The position numbers and the translations under genes were made by a program. Below the pieces are notes generated by a model. The model was given only the letters and a program-made list of their open reading frames with translations, had not been told where the DNA came from and searched no databases. Shown here piece by piece: positions 36,080-44,666 of a stretch of DNA of 64,000 nucleotides; within the stretch, counting starts at the first letter, position 1, and every line of letters starts with the position of its first letter. Origin of the DNA: Prosthecobacter sp. (lineage in GTDB: Bacteria > Verrucomicrobiota > Verrucomicrobiia > Verrucomicrobiales > Verrucomicrobiaceae); the NCBI GenBank assembly GCA_017853885.1, contig JAFMIR010000010.1:1-64000 (forward strand). Reading direction: 5' to 3'.

Positions 36080-38707
36080 ATGCCCCTGAGTTCCCTTATG
36101 ATCCATCGTTCCCGATTGGCCCTGCCTCTCTCCTGTGTGCTGCTGACGTCTGCGTTACCCCAAAGGGGCTTGAGTCAAACCGTTTCGGGCTTGGCTGACC
36201 GCGAAATCTCGCGCCGATATGCCAAAATTGAGGATGCCAAAACAGCCATTGCTCGTGGTGATAACTTGTTCCGTGAAGCCAAGTACGAGGAGGCCTTGTC
36301 TTCGTACCAAGGTGCCGTGCAAACGATCCCGGTCGCCCCTTATACCGCCGAGTGGACTCAGTATGCAGAACTCAAATATGCTGACTGTGCGGTGGTTGTG
36401 GCCAAAGAACGTGCCAAGGAAGGAAAGTATGAAGAGGCCCGCCTGCTTTTGACGGAGGCCCTTGCGAAGTTCCCAGAACACAAGGCTGCCAAGATCTTGG
36501 TAGCCCAGCTCGATGATCCGGATCGCTGGCCGCAGGCGCTGACTTCTGCCCACGTGGAGAACGTCAAAAAGGTGGAGAAGGGTCTCATCTTGGCCAACAG
36601 CTCGGTGGAGCTTGGAAACTATGACCAAGCCATCAGTCAATACCAAGATGTACTTCGCGTCGATCCTTACAACAGCGCCGCGCGTCGTGGCATGGAGAAT
36701 GCGGAGCGTCAGCGTGGCCGCTATCTCGATTCCGCCTATGACCAGCAGCGTGCCCGCATGCTGAATCAGGTGACGGAGATGTGGGAGGATAAGGTGCCGC
36801 TGAAGGTGACGCCAATGGGTGTTCCTACGGTCAATACCCGCAGCGCTGGTGCCTACCTCACCCAGAAGATGGATGCCATTATTTTGCCGACGGTAGCCTT
36901 TGAGAATGCCACCATTCAGGAGGCCATCGAATACTTGCGTCTCAAGTCTAAGGACTTGGATACGGAGGAGGCAGATCCGACCAAAAAGGGGGTGAACATC
37001 CTGATCCGCCAGGGAGAAGCGCCTGCAGGAGCCACCGTGAGCTTAGATTTGAAAAATGTGCCCATGTCTGAGGCGCTTCGCTACGTCTGCGATCTGGCTC
37101 AGATGAAATACAAAGTGGAAGCCTATTCCGTGGTGGTGGTTCCCCTCTCGGAAAGCAGCACGGAAATGTTCACCCGCACCTATCGTGTGCCGCCGGACTT
37201 CCTTTCGGCAGGCGGTGGCGGTGGTGCAGCCGCTCCAGCCGCTGCTCCGGCGGCAGATCCCTTCGCTGCTCCGGCAGCGGGCAATGGAGGCTCGGCCCTC
37301 GCCGCTCGCGCGACGGCCAAGGATGTGCTGACGGGTGCTGGCATCACCTTCCCCGAAGGTGCCTCGGCATCCTTCACAGCCGCGACTTCGACGCTCGTGG
37401 TTCGCAACACCCAGCCCAACTTGGACTTGGTGGAAACCTACGTGGAGGAACTCAACAAGAACGGTCCGAAGCAGGTGGTTATCACCTCCAAATTTGTTGA
37501 AGTAAGTCAGAAGAACACCGAGGAGCTTGGTTTCGATTGGTTGCTTGGTGGTGTTATTTCTCCTGGTAATGGTGGCATTGGAGTCGGTGGTGGTTCCCCA
37601 GGATCTGGAACTGCTTACAATCCGAATAATTATCCTTTTGGTGGTAACGCTGTAGTTCCAGCAATTACAAATGGTCCAGGGGGGGCGCAGTTGTTCCCGG
37701 AGCAAACTTTGGCTTCTGCTGTTGGAGGTACTATTCCCCTTGGTGCTACAGGCTACGGATACGGTGGTGGTCCAGTGACCTCCGGTAACCGTTCTGGTTC
37801 TTTGGCAATTACAGACAATAGTATCGATACGCTTCTCTCTACAGGTAGCACAACCTCGACACGCACTGTAGCTCCAGGCATTATGTCGGTGGCTGGTGTT
37901 TTTACAGACCCGCAATTTCAAGCTGTCATGCGCGGACTTAGCCAGAAGAAGGGTGTCGATCTGATGAGTGCCCCAAGTGTCACCACCAAGGGCGGCACAC
38001 GTGCCACGATGTCGGTAGTCCGTGAATTCATTTACCCAACGGAATTTGATCCTCCCCAATTGCCCCAAGGCAATCAAGGTGGTGGTGGTTTGCTTGGTGG
38101 TGGTGGTACCAGCATGATTGCCACTCCGACAACTCCTACTGCCTTTGAAACTCGCAATACGGGTGTGACTCTTGAGGCAGAGCCGACTGTTGGTCCTGAT
38201 GGCAATACAATTGAACTCAATCTGTCCCCTGAGGTGGTTGAATTCGATGGATTTATCAACTACGGTTCGCCAATTCTCTCTCCTTCAAGTTCTGCCTTCC
38301 AGCAGGTTACAACTACAGTTGCAGGTGTTACCAATACATCTTTCATTCCTCTGGCGCAGCCCGAACGCCTGATTACCCCCAACATTATCAATCAGCCGAT
38401 TTTCTCGGTTCGAAAGGTTACCACTGGGGTAACTGTTTGGGATGGTCAGACGGTGGCGCTTGGTGGCTTGATTCGTGAGGATGTGCAGGATGTGGAAGAT
38501 AAGCTCCCCATCTTGGGGGATCTGCCTTTCGTGGGCCGCTTGTTCCGCAATGAGGCTGAGCAGCACTTCAAGCGTAACCTCATGATTTTCGTGACGGCCC
38601 ACCTGATTGACCCTTCGGGTCAGCGCGTGAAGTCCGCCACTCCTGAGGCCGCCGCTGCCGCACCCACGGGAGTGGGCACCCTGCTGCCGCCGGTGGGTGG
38701 CAATTGA
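36080..38707 (+). CDS. Amuc_1098-family type IV pilus-like secretin
   Basis: 875 residues; start at MPLSSLMIHRSRLAL (MIHRS at 36098 is an alternative). Signal peptide to about residue 36; residues about 48-205 are TPR-like (ARGDNLFREAKYEEALSSYQ, LGNYDQAISQYQDVLRVDPY). N-domains follow (VAFENATIQEAIEYLRLKS; ISVTL-type region; ASFTAATSTLVVRNTQPNLD), with an Ala/Gly-rich linker near 376-405. The secretin core includes PKQVVITSKFVEVSQKN, VTVWDGQTVALGGLIRED and LPILGDLPFVGRLFRNEAEQ. It forms the outer-membrane channel of the pilus-like machine. Bases about 37540-38430 use T/A-ending codons far more than the flanks. A strong terminator follows. Confidence 0.92.
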   Translation: MPLSSLMIHRSRLALPLSCVLLTSALPQRGLSQTVSGLADREISRRYAKIEDAKTAIARGDNLFREAKYEEALSSYQGAVQTIPVAPYTAEWTQYAELKYADCAVVVAKERAKEGKYEEARLLLTEALAKFPEHKAAKILVAQLDDPDRWPQALTSAHVENVKKVEKGLILANSSVELGNYDQAISQYQDVLRVDPYNSAARRGMENAERQRGRYLDSAYDQQRARMLNQVTEMWEDKVPLKVTPMGVPTVNTRSAGAYLTQKMDAIILPTVAFENATIQEAIEYLRLKSKDLDTEEADPTKKGVNILIRQGEAPAGATVSLDLKNVPMSEALRYVCDLAQMKYKVEAYSVVVVPLSESSTEMFTRTYRVPPDFLSAGGGGGAAAPAAAPAADPFAAPAAGNGGSALAARATAKDVLTGAGITFPEGASASFTAATSTLVVRNTQPNLDLVETYVEELNKNGPKQVVITSKFVEVSQKNTEELGFDWLLGGVISPGNGGIGVGGGSPGSGTAYNPNNYPFGGNAVVPAITNGPGGAQLFPEQTLASAVGGTIPLGATGYGYGGGPVTSGNRSGSLAITDNSIDTLLSTGSTTSTRTVAPGIMSVAGVFTDPQFQAVMRGLSQKKGVDLMSAPSVTTKGGTRATMSVVREFIYPTEFDPPQLPQGNQGGGGLLGGGGTSMIATPTTPTAFETRNTGVTLEAEPTVGPDGNTIELNLSPEVVEFDGFINYGSPILSPSSSAFQQVTTTVAGVTNTSFIPLAQPERLITPNIINQPIFSVRKVTTGVTVWDGQTVALGGLIREDVQDVEDKLPILGDLPFVGRLFRNEAEQHFKRNLMIFVTAHLIDPSGQRVKSATPEAAAAAPTGVGTLLPPVGGN

Positions 38708-38734
38708 TGGGCAAGTTTGATTTGCTTTTCTACC

Positions 38735-38768
38735 AACAGGTTCCTCGCTAAGAGGAACCTGTTTTTTT
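38735..38768 (+). terminator. Rho-independent terminator of the pilus-like locus
   Basis: Perfect 11-12 base stem (ACAGGTTCCTC / GAGGAACCTGT, plus an outer A-T pair) with a 5-base loop and seven T, ending directly at the ATG of coaE. The right arm contains AGAGGAA (38751-38757), the only plausible Shine-Dalgarno for coaE. Confidence 0.9.
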
Positions 38769-39389
38769 ATGCCATGTGTCATCTTGTCCGGGGCGGTCGC
38801 TGCCGGCAAAACCTCTGTGATGCGTTTGTTGAAGCCAAGCTTGGGCGAGGCAGCGCTCGGATTTTCCGCGGATGAGTGCGTCAAACAAGCCTATGAGGTC
38901 TCCGCTGTGCGAAAAAGGCTCGTGGACGCCTTTGGGGAACAGATGGAGCCGGGACTTCGACAGGCGCTGGCGGATGACGAAACGGGGGAGGCTTTGAAGG
39001 CATGGATTCGCGAGCATGTGCTGCCTTCCCCAGAGCGGAGGACCCGGCTGGAAGCCATCCTCCACCCCTACGTGCGCCAAGAGCTCGAAGCGCTCCGCCA
39101 GCAAAGGGAAGGGAATCTTTTGGTTGCGGAAGTGCCGCTGCACTATGAGACTGGAGGCCTAATCTCAGCGGACTTGGTCATCGTGGTGGCTGCCAGCCGG
39201 TCGGTGCAAGTCAGGCGTATGATGGAAAGCCGGGGTTTGGATGAGGCGACAACACAAGCCTTTCTAAACGCCCAGTGGCCCATCGAAGCCAAGGTGGAAA
39301 AAGCAGATGGGGTCATTTGGAATGATGGTGACCCTTCAGCTTTGGAATGCCAGACGCTGCTTCTTGCCAATCTACTCCAACACGAATGA
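38769..39389 (+). CDS. coaE: Dephospho-CoA kinase
   Basis: 206 residues. P-loop SGAVAAGKTSVMRLL at residues 7-21, FSADECVKQAYE (substrate Asp) near 32, HPYVRQELEALRQQ near 98, LVAEVPLHYETGG near 118 and a lid with ASRSVQVRRMMESRG near 142; all match CoaE. It phosphorylates dephospho-CoA in the last step of coenzyme A synthesis. The gene starts at the end of a terminator T-run and its stop overlaps the rho start (ATGA), so readthrough of the pilus transcript or a promoter in the preceding gene must drive it. Confidence 0.93.
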   Translation: MPCVILSGAVAAGKTSVMRLLKPSLGEAALGFSADECVKQAYEVSAVRKRLVDAFGEQMEPGLRQALADDETGEALKAWIREHVLPSPERRTRLEAILHPYVRQELEALRQQREGNLLVAEVPLHYETGGLISADLVIVVAASRSVQVRRMMESRGLDEATTQAFLNAQWPIEAKVEKADGVIWNDGDPSALECQTLLLANLLQHE

Positions 39390-40828
39390 ACGATACCCTA
39401 GAAACCACCTCACCTGCGGCGCTGGATGCCGTGGTTGAAACGGACGCCGCTGCTGAGCGGCCAGCTGACTCTGCACCTGTCGTGGCTGAAACGGCTACCA
39501 CTGTGCCCGCTGACTCATCCGTGCCAGCTCCAACCAAGGTCGAGGAAGGGGCGCAGCCCCCGTTCCCCTTGGAGGTATCCATCAATGAATTGCAGGCCTC
39601 CACCCTAGCGGAGATCCAAGCGCTCGCGGAGACAGTTGGCTTCCGTTTGAATGCTGCGCGCACCAAGCATCAGCTGATCTATGATCTATGTGCCTTCATG
39701 GCCGAGCATCGCACGAAACTGAAGGTGGAGGGTGTTTTGGAGCTGGGTTCGGAGAACTTCGGCCTGATCCGCTATCCCAAGTACAGTTTTGCGCCGCTGC
39801 CGGAAGATGTCTTTGTGCCGTTGTTCCTCGTGAGAAAGTTCAACCTGCGGGCCAGTCAGCTCATTGCGGGATATGCCAAGGCTCCGAAGGATAGGGACAA
39901 ATACCTCGCCATCGATCGCATCACGGAAGTCGAAGGCACGCCGATTGAGGAATGGCAGCCGCCGACCGATTTTGACAAGCTCACGGCGACCTTCCCGAAC
40001 AAGCGCATCATTTTGGAGATGCCGAAGCCTTGCCCACCAAGCGTGCGGATCATGGATTTGGTGGCACCACTAGGGAAAGGACAGCGTGGTTTGATTTGTG
40101 CGCCGCCGCGCAGCGGCAAAACCATCCTGCTCAAGGACATCGCCCGATCGATCGTGGCGAATCACAAGGAAGTCTCGCTGATCGTGCTGCTGCTCGATGA
40201 ACGTCCAGAGGAGGTCACAGACTTCGAAGAGACTGTTCAGGGAGTGGAGATCTTCAGTTCGACCTTTGACGAGAGTCCCAAGCGGCACACTCAGGTGGCG
40301 GAGGTAGTGCGGGAGCGTGCCTGCCGGCTTGTGGAACTCAAAAAGGATGTGGTGATCCTGCTGGACAGCATCACGCGCTTGGCACGCGGCTACAACATGC
40401 TGCAAAGCGGCAAGGGAGCACTCATGTCCGGCGGTGTTGGAAAAAATGCTTTGCTGAAGCCCAAGAAGTTCTTTGGCTCCGCCCGCAATGTCGAGGAGGG
40501 AGGCAGCCTGACAATCATCGCTACGGCCTTGATCGAAACCGAGAGCCGCATGGACGATGTGATCTTTGAGGAATTCAAGGGAACCGGCAATATGGAGGCG
40601 ACATTGGACCGCGAGATCTCAGAGCGTCGCATTTTCCCGGCTTTGCATGTGTTGAAGTCAGGCACGAGGAAAGACGATTTGCTTTATCACCCGGAGGAGT
40701 TTCGTCGGATCGCGCAAATTCGCCGCCAACTGGCCCAGGTGCCGGCAGTGGACGCGCTTGAACTTCTGCTGCGCAACATCGCGCGCACCAGCAACAACGC
40801 TGAGATTCTTCTTGGCGGCCTGAAATGA
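39386..40828 (+). CDS. rho: Transcription termination factor Rho
   Basis: 480 residues from the ATG at [13 protein letters not shown], overlapping the coaE stop by ATGA. A low-complexity acidic Ala/Pro/Thr N-terminal extension (about 1-65) precedes the Rho N-terminal helix bundle ([17 protein letters not shown]), the cold-shock RNA-binding domain ([27 protein letters not shown]) and the RecA-like motor: Walker A APPRSGKT (near 233), Walker [14 protein letters not shown] (near 314), Q-loop [12 protein letters not shown] and R-loop [26 protein letters not shown] region. Family position Q-loop and arginine finger are intact. It terminates transcription as a hexamer. Sits in coaE-rho-rnd. Confidence 0.97.
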   Translation: MNDTLETTSPAALDAVVETDAAAERPADSAPVVAETATTVPADSSVPAPTKVEEGAQPPFPLEVSINELQASTLAEIQALAETVGFRLNAARTKHQLIYDLCAFMAEHRTKLKVEGVLELGSENFGLIRYPKYSFAPLPEDVFVPLFLVRKFNLRASQLIAGYAKAPKDRDKYLAIDRITEVEGTPIEEWQPPTDFDKLTATFPNKRIILEMPKPCPPSVRIMDLVAPLGKGQRGLICAPPRSGKTILLKDIARSIVANHKEVSLIVLLLDERPEEVTDFEETVQGVEIFSSTFDESPKRHTQVAEVVRERACRLVELKKDVVILLDSITRLARGYNMLQSGKGALMSGGVGKNALLKPKKFFGSARNVEEGGSLTIIATALIETESRMDDVIFEEFKGTGNMEATLDREISERRIFPALHVLKSGTRKDDLLYHPEEFRRIAQIRRQLAQVPAVDALELLLRNIARTSNNAEILLGGLK

Positions 40829-42009
40829 TGATCGGCATGGATTCGGGCAATCATCAGCGCGTGATGCGGGAAATCTCTGAAGCCGAAGCTGCTGCGCCGA
40901 AGGACTGGGTATTCATCGACACGCCGGCGCAATTGTCGGACTGGGTGGCGGAGATGCGGGAGGGGTTGGCCAACAGCCCTGATAAACGCTGCTGCCTCGA
41001 CACGGAGGCGGACAGTCTGCATCACTACCACGAAAAACTCTGCCTTTTGCAGGTCAACTGCGCGGGATCCTATGCGCTGGTCGATCCACTGGCGGTGCCA
41101 GATGTGGACGAACTTCTCGCCTTGCTGGACGCCAATGAGCTTTGGTTTCATGGAGCGGATTACGACCTCACGCTGCTTCGTCGCACTTATGGCTGGAGCC
41201 CTCGAGTGATTCGTGACACACAAATCGCGGCCCGTTTGCTGGGGGCGCGGCAGTTTGGGCTCGCGGCGCTGGTGAAGAGCCACTTTGATCGAGACCTATG
41301 CAAAGCCTCGCAGAAGGCGGATTGGAGCCGCAGGCCTCTGCCGCCCAACATGCTGTCATATGCAGTGGATGATGTGCGTTACCTTTTGCCGCTGGCAGAT
41401 CGTTTGGTAGCCGGCTTGCGTGAAAAGGGCAGGGAAGACTGGTTTCACCAGAGCTGCCGTTCGCTGCAGGATGATGTGGCGGCGCGTGACGAGGCACCAC
41501 GCGAGGATCCATGGCGAGTGAATGGTTGTGGGAGGCTCCACCCGAAAGGCCTCGCACTGCTCGAAGGCATGTGGGTTTGGCGGGAAGGCATCGCCCAAGA
41601 GCGAGACCTGCCGTGTTTCAAGATCATGTCGAACAAGCAGATGGTCGCTTACGCGGAGCAGTTTGAGGCAGGAAACACCGCGCTCATGCCGCCGAATGGC
41701 TGGAGACCGCGTTGGAAGCAGCAATTTCAGGAAATTGTGGCCAGCGTGCTGGCTTCGCCGCCGTCGGCTTGGCCGCAGCGCCCCAAAAAGTCCAAAGGAC
41801 GCCTCAGCGAAGCTCAGCGGGATGCGATCGACTGGCTTTGCAATGAGCGGGATGGGATCGCGAAGGGTCTCGATATCGAACCCTCGTTGCTCGGGTCACG
41901 CTCGACGGTCGAGGATCTCGTCGTGCAGCGGGATCCGATCGCGCATTTGATGCCATGGCAGCATGAACTGCTTTTCGATGCGCTCAATCAAGCGCTCACC
42001 AAAGCGTGA
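40825..42009 (+). CDS. rnd: Ribonuclease D
   Basis: 394 residues, start overlapping the rho stop by ATGA. DEDDy exonuclease motifs: CCLDTEADSL (Exo I, near residue 54), WFHGADYDLTLLRRTYG (Exo II, near 108), and YAVDDVRYLLPLADRL with the Tyr and Asp of Exo III (near 175). HRDC-like helical region follows (LALLEGMWVWREGIAQERDLP near 247) and a second one near the C-terminus. It trims tRNA and other structured RNA 3' ends. The 3' end overlaps the convergent membrane protein gene by 14 bases. Confidence 0.93.
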   Translation: MMIGMDSGNHQRVMREISEAEAAAPKDWVFIDTPAQLSDWVAEMREGLANSPDKRCCLDTEADSLHHYHEKLCLLQVNCAGSYALVDPLAVPDVDELLALLDANELWFHGADYDLTLLRRTYGWSPRVIRDTQIAARLLGARQFGLAALVKSHFDRDLCKASQKADWSRRPLPPNMLSYAVDDVRYLLPLADRLVAGLREKGREDWFHQSCRSLQDDVAARDEAPREDPWRVNGCGRLHPKGLALLEGMWVWREGIAQERDLPCFKIMSNKQMVAYAEQFEAGNTALMPPNGWRPRWKQQFQEIVASVLASPPSAWPQRPKKSKGRLSEAQRDAIDWLCNERDGIAKGLDIEPSLLGSRSTVEDLVVQRDPIAHLMPWQHELLFDALNQALTKA

Positions 42010-42430
42010 AGCTCACGCGGCCCGCCCGCCGCACTTTAGTGCTGACAAGCATGAGCAGGCAGATGACACCATAAGTTAAGTTTGAAAGGCCGACCCAAAT
42101 GGGCAGTAGGGAATGGGGTACAAGGGGAGATGGGGCGGGCGCTAGGCCGGGAAAGATGCGGCTGATGAAATAGAAGCCGGCAGCGGTGATGAGAGCGAAC
42201 ATGGCCGCCATGAGCCATTGGCACCAGCGCAGCCCATTCATAAACCCCATCATGGCCATGAGTGTAAACAGATACCAGCCGAGTGCTGCGCCAAACCAGC
42301 CAAACAACTCATGAAACAACAGCAGGGCGATGACGGCGAATCCGGTGGTCATGTGAACCCATAGGATCTTGCGAGTAAAAGCAACTTCCTCGAGACATAA
42401 CTTTCCACGATGGCGCTGTACATCAAGCAT
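41996..42430 (-). CDS. Small membrane protein of unknown function
   Basis: 144 residues from the ATG at MLDVQRHRGKLCLEE, 14 bases past the stop of the upstream beta-helix gene; the frame extends further upstream to 42508 inside that gene. Four hydrophobic segments (about 25-42, 48-65, 72-90, 112-130), with no recognisable motif. Placement suggests co-transcription with the beta-helix gene. Family unknown. Confidence 0.55.
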   Translation of the reverse strand: MLDVQRHRGKLCLEEVAFTRKILWVHMTTGFAVIALLLFHELFGWFGAALGWYLFTLMAMMGFMNGLRWCQWLMAAMFALITAAGFYFISRIFPGLAPAPSPLVPHSLLPIWVGLSNLTYGVICLLMLVSTKVRRAGRVSFTLW

Positions 42431-42444
42431 CGGTCGTCTTCCAA

Positions 42445-43650
42445 TCAGGGTTGCGGGGTGAGGTTGTCCTTCACTAGGACAGAAGCTCCGGAAGCAAATC
42501 GAAGCCACGGTTTTGGCTTAGCCAACTTCCGCCCACAGTCCATGCAAAGGTTGTTGGTAACGATGAGGTTTTTGACTTCGCCATCACACCAGGCGGCCTC
42601 GGTTGAGAGGCCTGAAAAGGTGTTTCCATTGATGGTTAGTCCATTCACGCCGTTTTCGACCCAGATACCTGTGCCTTCGTCGGTTCCCATGGGGGTCTTT
42701 GCTTGGGCGGGTCGTTTGTCTTGGCCCATGCCGATGTAGGTATTGCAGAAGGTGTTTCCAGTGATCGTATTGCGTTCTGAGGCGGCGGCCACCCGCACAG
42801 AAAAGCGGTGGGCGATGGTAAAGGTGTTCGCACTAATGGTGCAGCCGCAGGCATCCCGCAGGTCGATGCCACCCTCGAGGTGGTGGGCGATCACATTGGC
42901 GCTTAGCGTGATGCCGTAACAATCTCGGTCGAGGATTAGCGCGGTGCCGTTGCACTCTTCAATCATGTTTCCACTGACCACGGATCCATAAGTATTCTCG
43001 ATGATGATGCCGTGGCGTAGGTGATCGTCGATGTTGTTACCGTTCATGCATAGATTAAAGGAATTCACACAGCTGAGGGCATCCTGATTTTCCTCAAAGT
43101 GGTTCGCGTTCACCACGATGTCGTGGCAGTCGAAGATTTCGATGCCGCGCTTGCGATTGTAGGTCAGGATGCAGTCGGCGATTCGTGGATCCTCGAAACA
43201 ACTTTTCAGGTTCACGCCATGCCCTCCATGGTGGTCGATGGACAGGCCTTCGAGGTAGATCTCTTGGACGCACTCTGCGAAAATGCCGTCACCGCTTTTT
43301 TCTGTGCCGCTGATGCGCAGATCGGCCATCTGAACGCGCCAAAGGCGGCTTTGGGAGTCTTTGTCGAGGTTCTTTGGGCGGAGGATGAAGGCGGGAGCGC
43401 CATTTTCGTTCAGGTTTCGGATGTGCGTGGCAGCTCCAGCACCCATGATGCGGGTGTCTCCCGTTGTGACCTGCAAAGGCTCGGTGATTTCGTAGAGACC
43501 CGGTGGGAGGGTCAGCAGTCCACCAGCCTCGGGAAGGGCATCAAGGGCAGCCTGCAGGTCGGGGAATTTCGATGCGTCCACCGTGCTCGGTGCTGAAACA
43601 GCGGCCAAACAGGGGGCGACAAGGGCGGCGAAGAGCAAAAACGGCTTCAT
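42445..43650 (-). CDS. Exported right-handed parallel beta-helix repeat protein
   Basis: 401 residues from MKPFLLFAALVAPCLAA (signal peptide). The N-terminal pectate-lyase-like opening FPDLQAALDALPEAGGLLTL is followed by many short coils of the NxxxxNxxxGI type (ISANTFTIAHRFSVRV, ITGNTFCNTYIGMG, INGNTFSGLSTEAAW), a typical parallel beta-helix (PbH1/NosD) solenoid. Such proteins bind or cleave polysaccharides; no catalytic residues were pinpointed. Several Cys occur in the coils (CMNG, CNGT, CYGI, CGCT). Confidence 0.87.
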   Translation of the reverse strand: MKPFLLFAALVAPCLAAVSAPSTVDASKFPDLQAALDALPEAGGLLTLPPGLYEITEPLQVTTGDTRIMGAGAATHIRNLNENGAPAFILRPKNLDKDSQSRLWRVQMADLRISGTEKSGDGIFAECVQEIYLEGLSIDHHGGHGVNLKSCFEDPRIADCILTYNRKRGIEIFDCHDIVVNANHFEENQDALSCVNSFNLCMNGNNIDDHLRHGIIIENTYGSVVSGNMIEECNGTALILDRDCYGITLSANVIAHHLEGGIDLRDACGCTISANTFTIAHRFSVRVAAASERNTITGNTFCNTYIGMGQDKRPAQAKTPMGTDEGTGIWVENGVNGLTINGNTFSGLSTEAAWCDGEVKNLIVTNNLCMDCGRKLAKPKPWLRFASGASVLVKDNLTPQP

Positions 43651-44360
43651 GGTGGCTGATACGCACTTCCTACGGGGCTTTTGGCTGGGTTTGTCCTCAG
43701 TGGATATGTCATGTGAACAAAACCTGGGGTTTGCGGGGCGGCGTTTCCCACTGGTGCTACACTGGGCTGACCTAGACTCTGGAATGACAGCACCATCCAT
43801 GGGGCGGAAGAGGCACCATGAGTCCTGAGAAGGGGAGGGAGAGCTTATTTTTTGGCCGCTCTGGGTCGAGCGCTGTGGAACGCCGATGCGGGCATTCCTT
43901 TGGATTCGTCAGAAAGCTAGCTACTCCTAAATGAATGATGCCGGATGCCCCGTAAAATGGAGGTTTCGGGCTCATGGCATGTTTGAAACTCATGCATTCA
44001 AGATGGGCGATTTCATCCTGCAGTTGTGACGAGAGAGTCACGTAAAATGAGCTGTTCCTTGCTGTCTTTTCAAGCGTTCCACGGCGGGTTGATTCGTTTT
44101 CGGAAGTGAAGCGCATGTGGGCAAGGATTCGAATGAAGGTGTCGACAAGCCGAACAGAGTCTGTCGCGCCTGATTGTGAACAACCTGTTAAAAAGTCATC
44201 GGATCGAAGGAGAAAATTGGGAAAAAGGGTTTGGAACAGTTGATGTGTGCCAGCCAGAGGGCAGTCGCACCCTTTTTCAGTAGGTTAGGGGATTTTGCTT
44301 GCCATTAGGGTGGATTTTTGGCACGAAACTTTCAGTCCTAACATCATGGAAACGCCCCCA
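43651..44360. other. Long intergenic region with a 10-bp inverted repeat and a sigma-54-like element
   Basis: About 700 bases without a supported gene; a 114-codon minus frame at 43772-44116 has no convincing protein character. Bases 44221-44230 (GAAAAAGGGT) and 44269-44278 (ACCCTTTTTC) form a perfect inverted repeat with a 38-base centre. TTGGCACGAAACTTTCA at 44318-44334 resembles a sigma-54 promoter. The remaining sequence looks unstructured. Confidence 0.5.
44318..44334 (+). promoter_or_regulatory. Sigma-54-like promoter element upstream of two hypothetical genes
   Basis: TTGGCACGAAACTTTCA fits YTGGCACGrNNNTTGCW at every position except the G of the -12 GC (T here). Spacing is correct. 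A start near 44346 would give a leader of about 15 bases to the ATG at 44361, which contains GGAAA as a Shine-Dalgarno. The lost G is a serious weakness. Confidence 0.35.
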
Positions 44361-44657
44361 ATGCCGCTGCAACTTTTTACCCTGCGGGAAGGCTCTGTCT
44401 CCGGCACGGCCAACCAAACGCTTGTGGATGCCTTTGCGGCCGATTTCCAAGGCTTGAAGCACTTTGGAACCAAATTGGGGGATGTTCTCGGAGTCGGGGC
44501 TCCTTGGACTGGTGCCCTCCAAGAAGAGGATTTCACCCTCAGCTTCGTGCATTTCAATGCTGGAACTGGAGCGCTGGATGCGGGTGCCGGGGCCATGATC
44601 GGTGAGAAACGCTCCTTGTTGGACATGCTGAATCGAATCAGCGAACGCGAATTCTGA
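44361..44657 (+). CDS. Hypothetical protein (orphan pair, first gene)
   Basis: 98 residues from the ATG at MPLQLFTLREGSV; GGAAA eight bases upstream supports this start over the in-frame ATG at 44346. Predicted mixed alpha/beta with no membrane segment or known motif; a Gly/Ala-rich stretch (FNAGTGALDAGAGAMIG) lies near residues 64-80. The second gene starts 9 bases later, so the pair is co-transcribed. Function unknown. Confidence 0.55.
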   Translation: MPLQLFTLREGSVSGTANQTLVDAFAADFQGLKHFGTKLGDVLGVGAPWTGALQEEDFTLSFVHFNAGTGALDAGAGAMIGEKRSLLDMLNRISEREF

Positions 44658-44666
44658 TCCTAAGCG

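Noticed and set aside
37043..38077. 344-codon minus frame opposite the secretin
   Set aside because: Shadow; Arg/Cys/Ser/Thr-rich translation without any domain.
43772..44116. 114-codon minus frame in the long intergenic region
   Set aside because: Composition (mixed Pro, Cys, His, no domain), lack of Shine-Dalgarno and no neighbours in the same operon make it look like chance.
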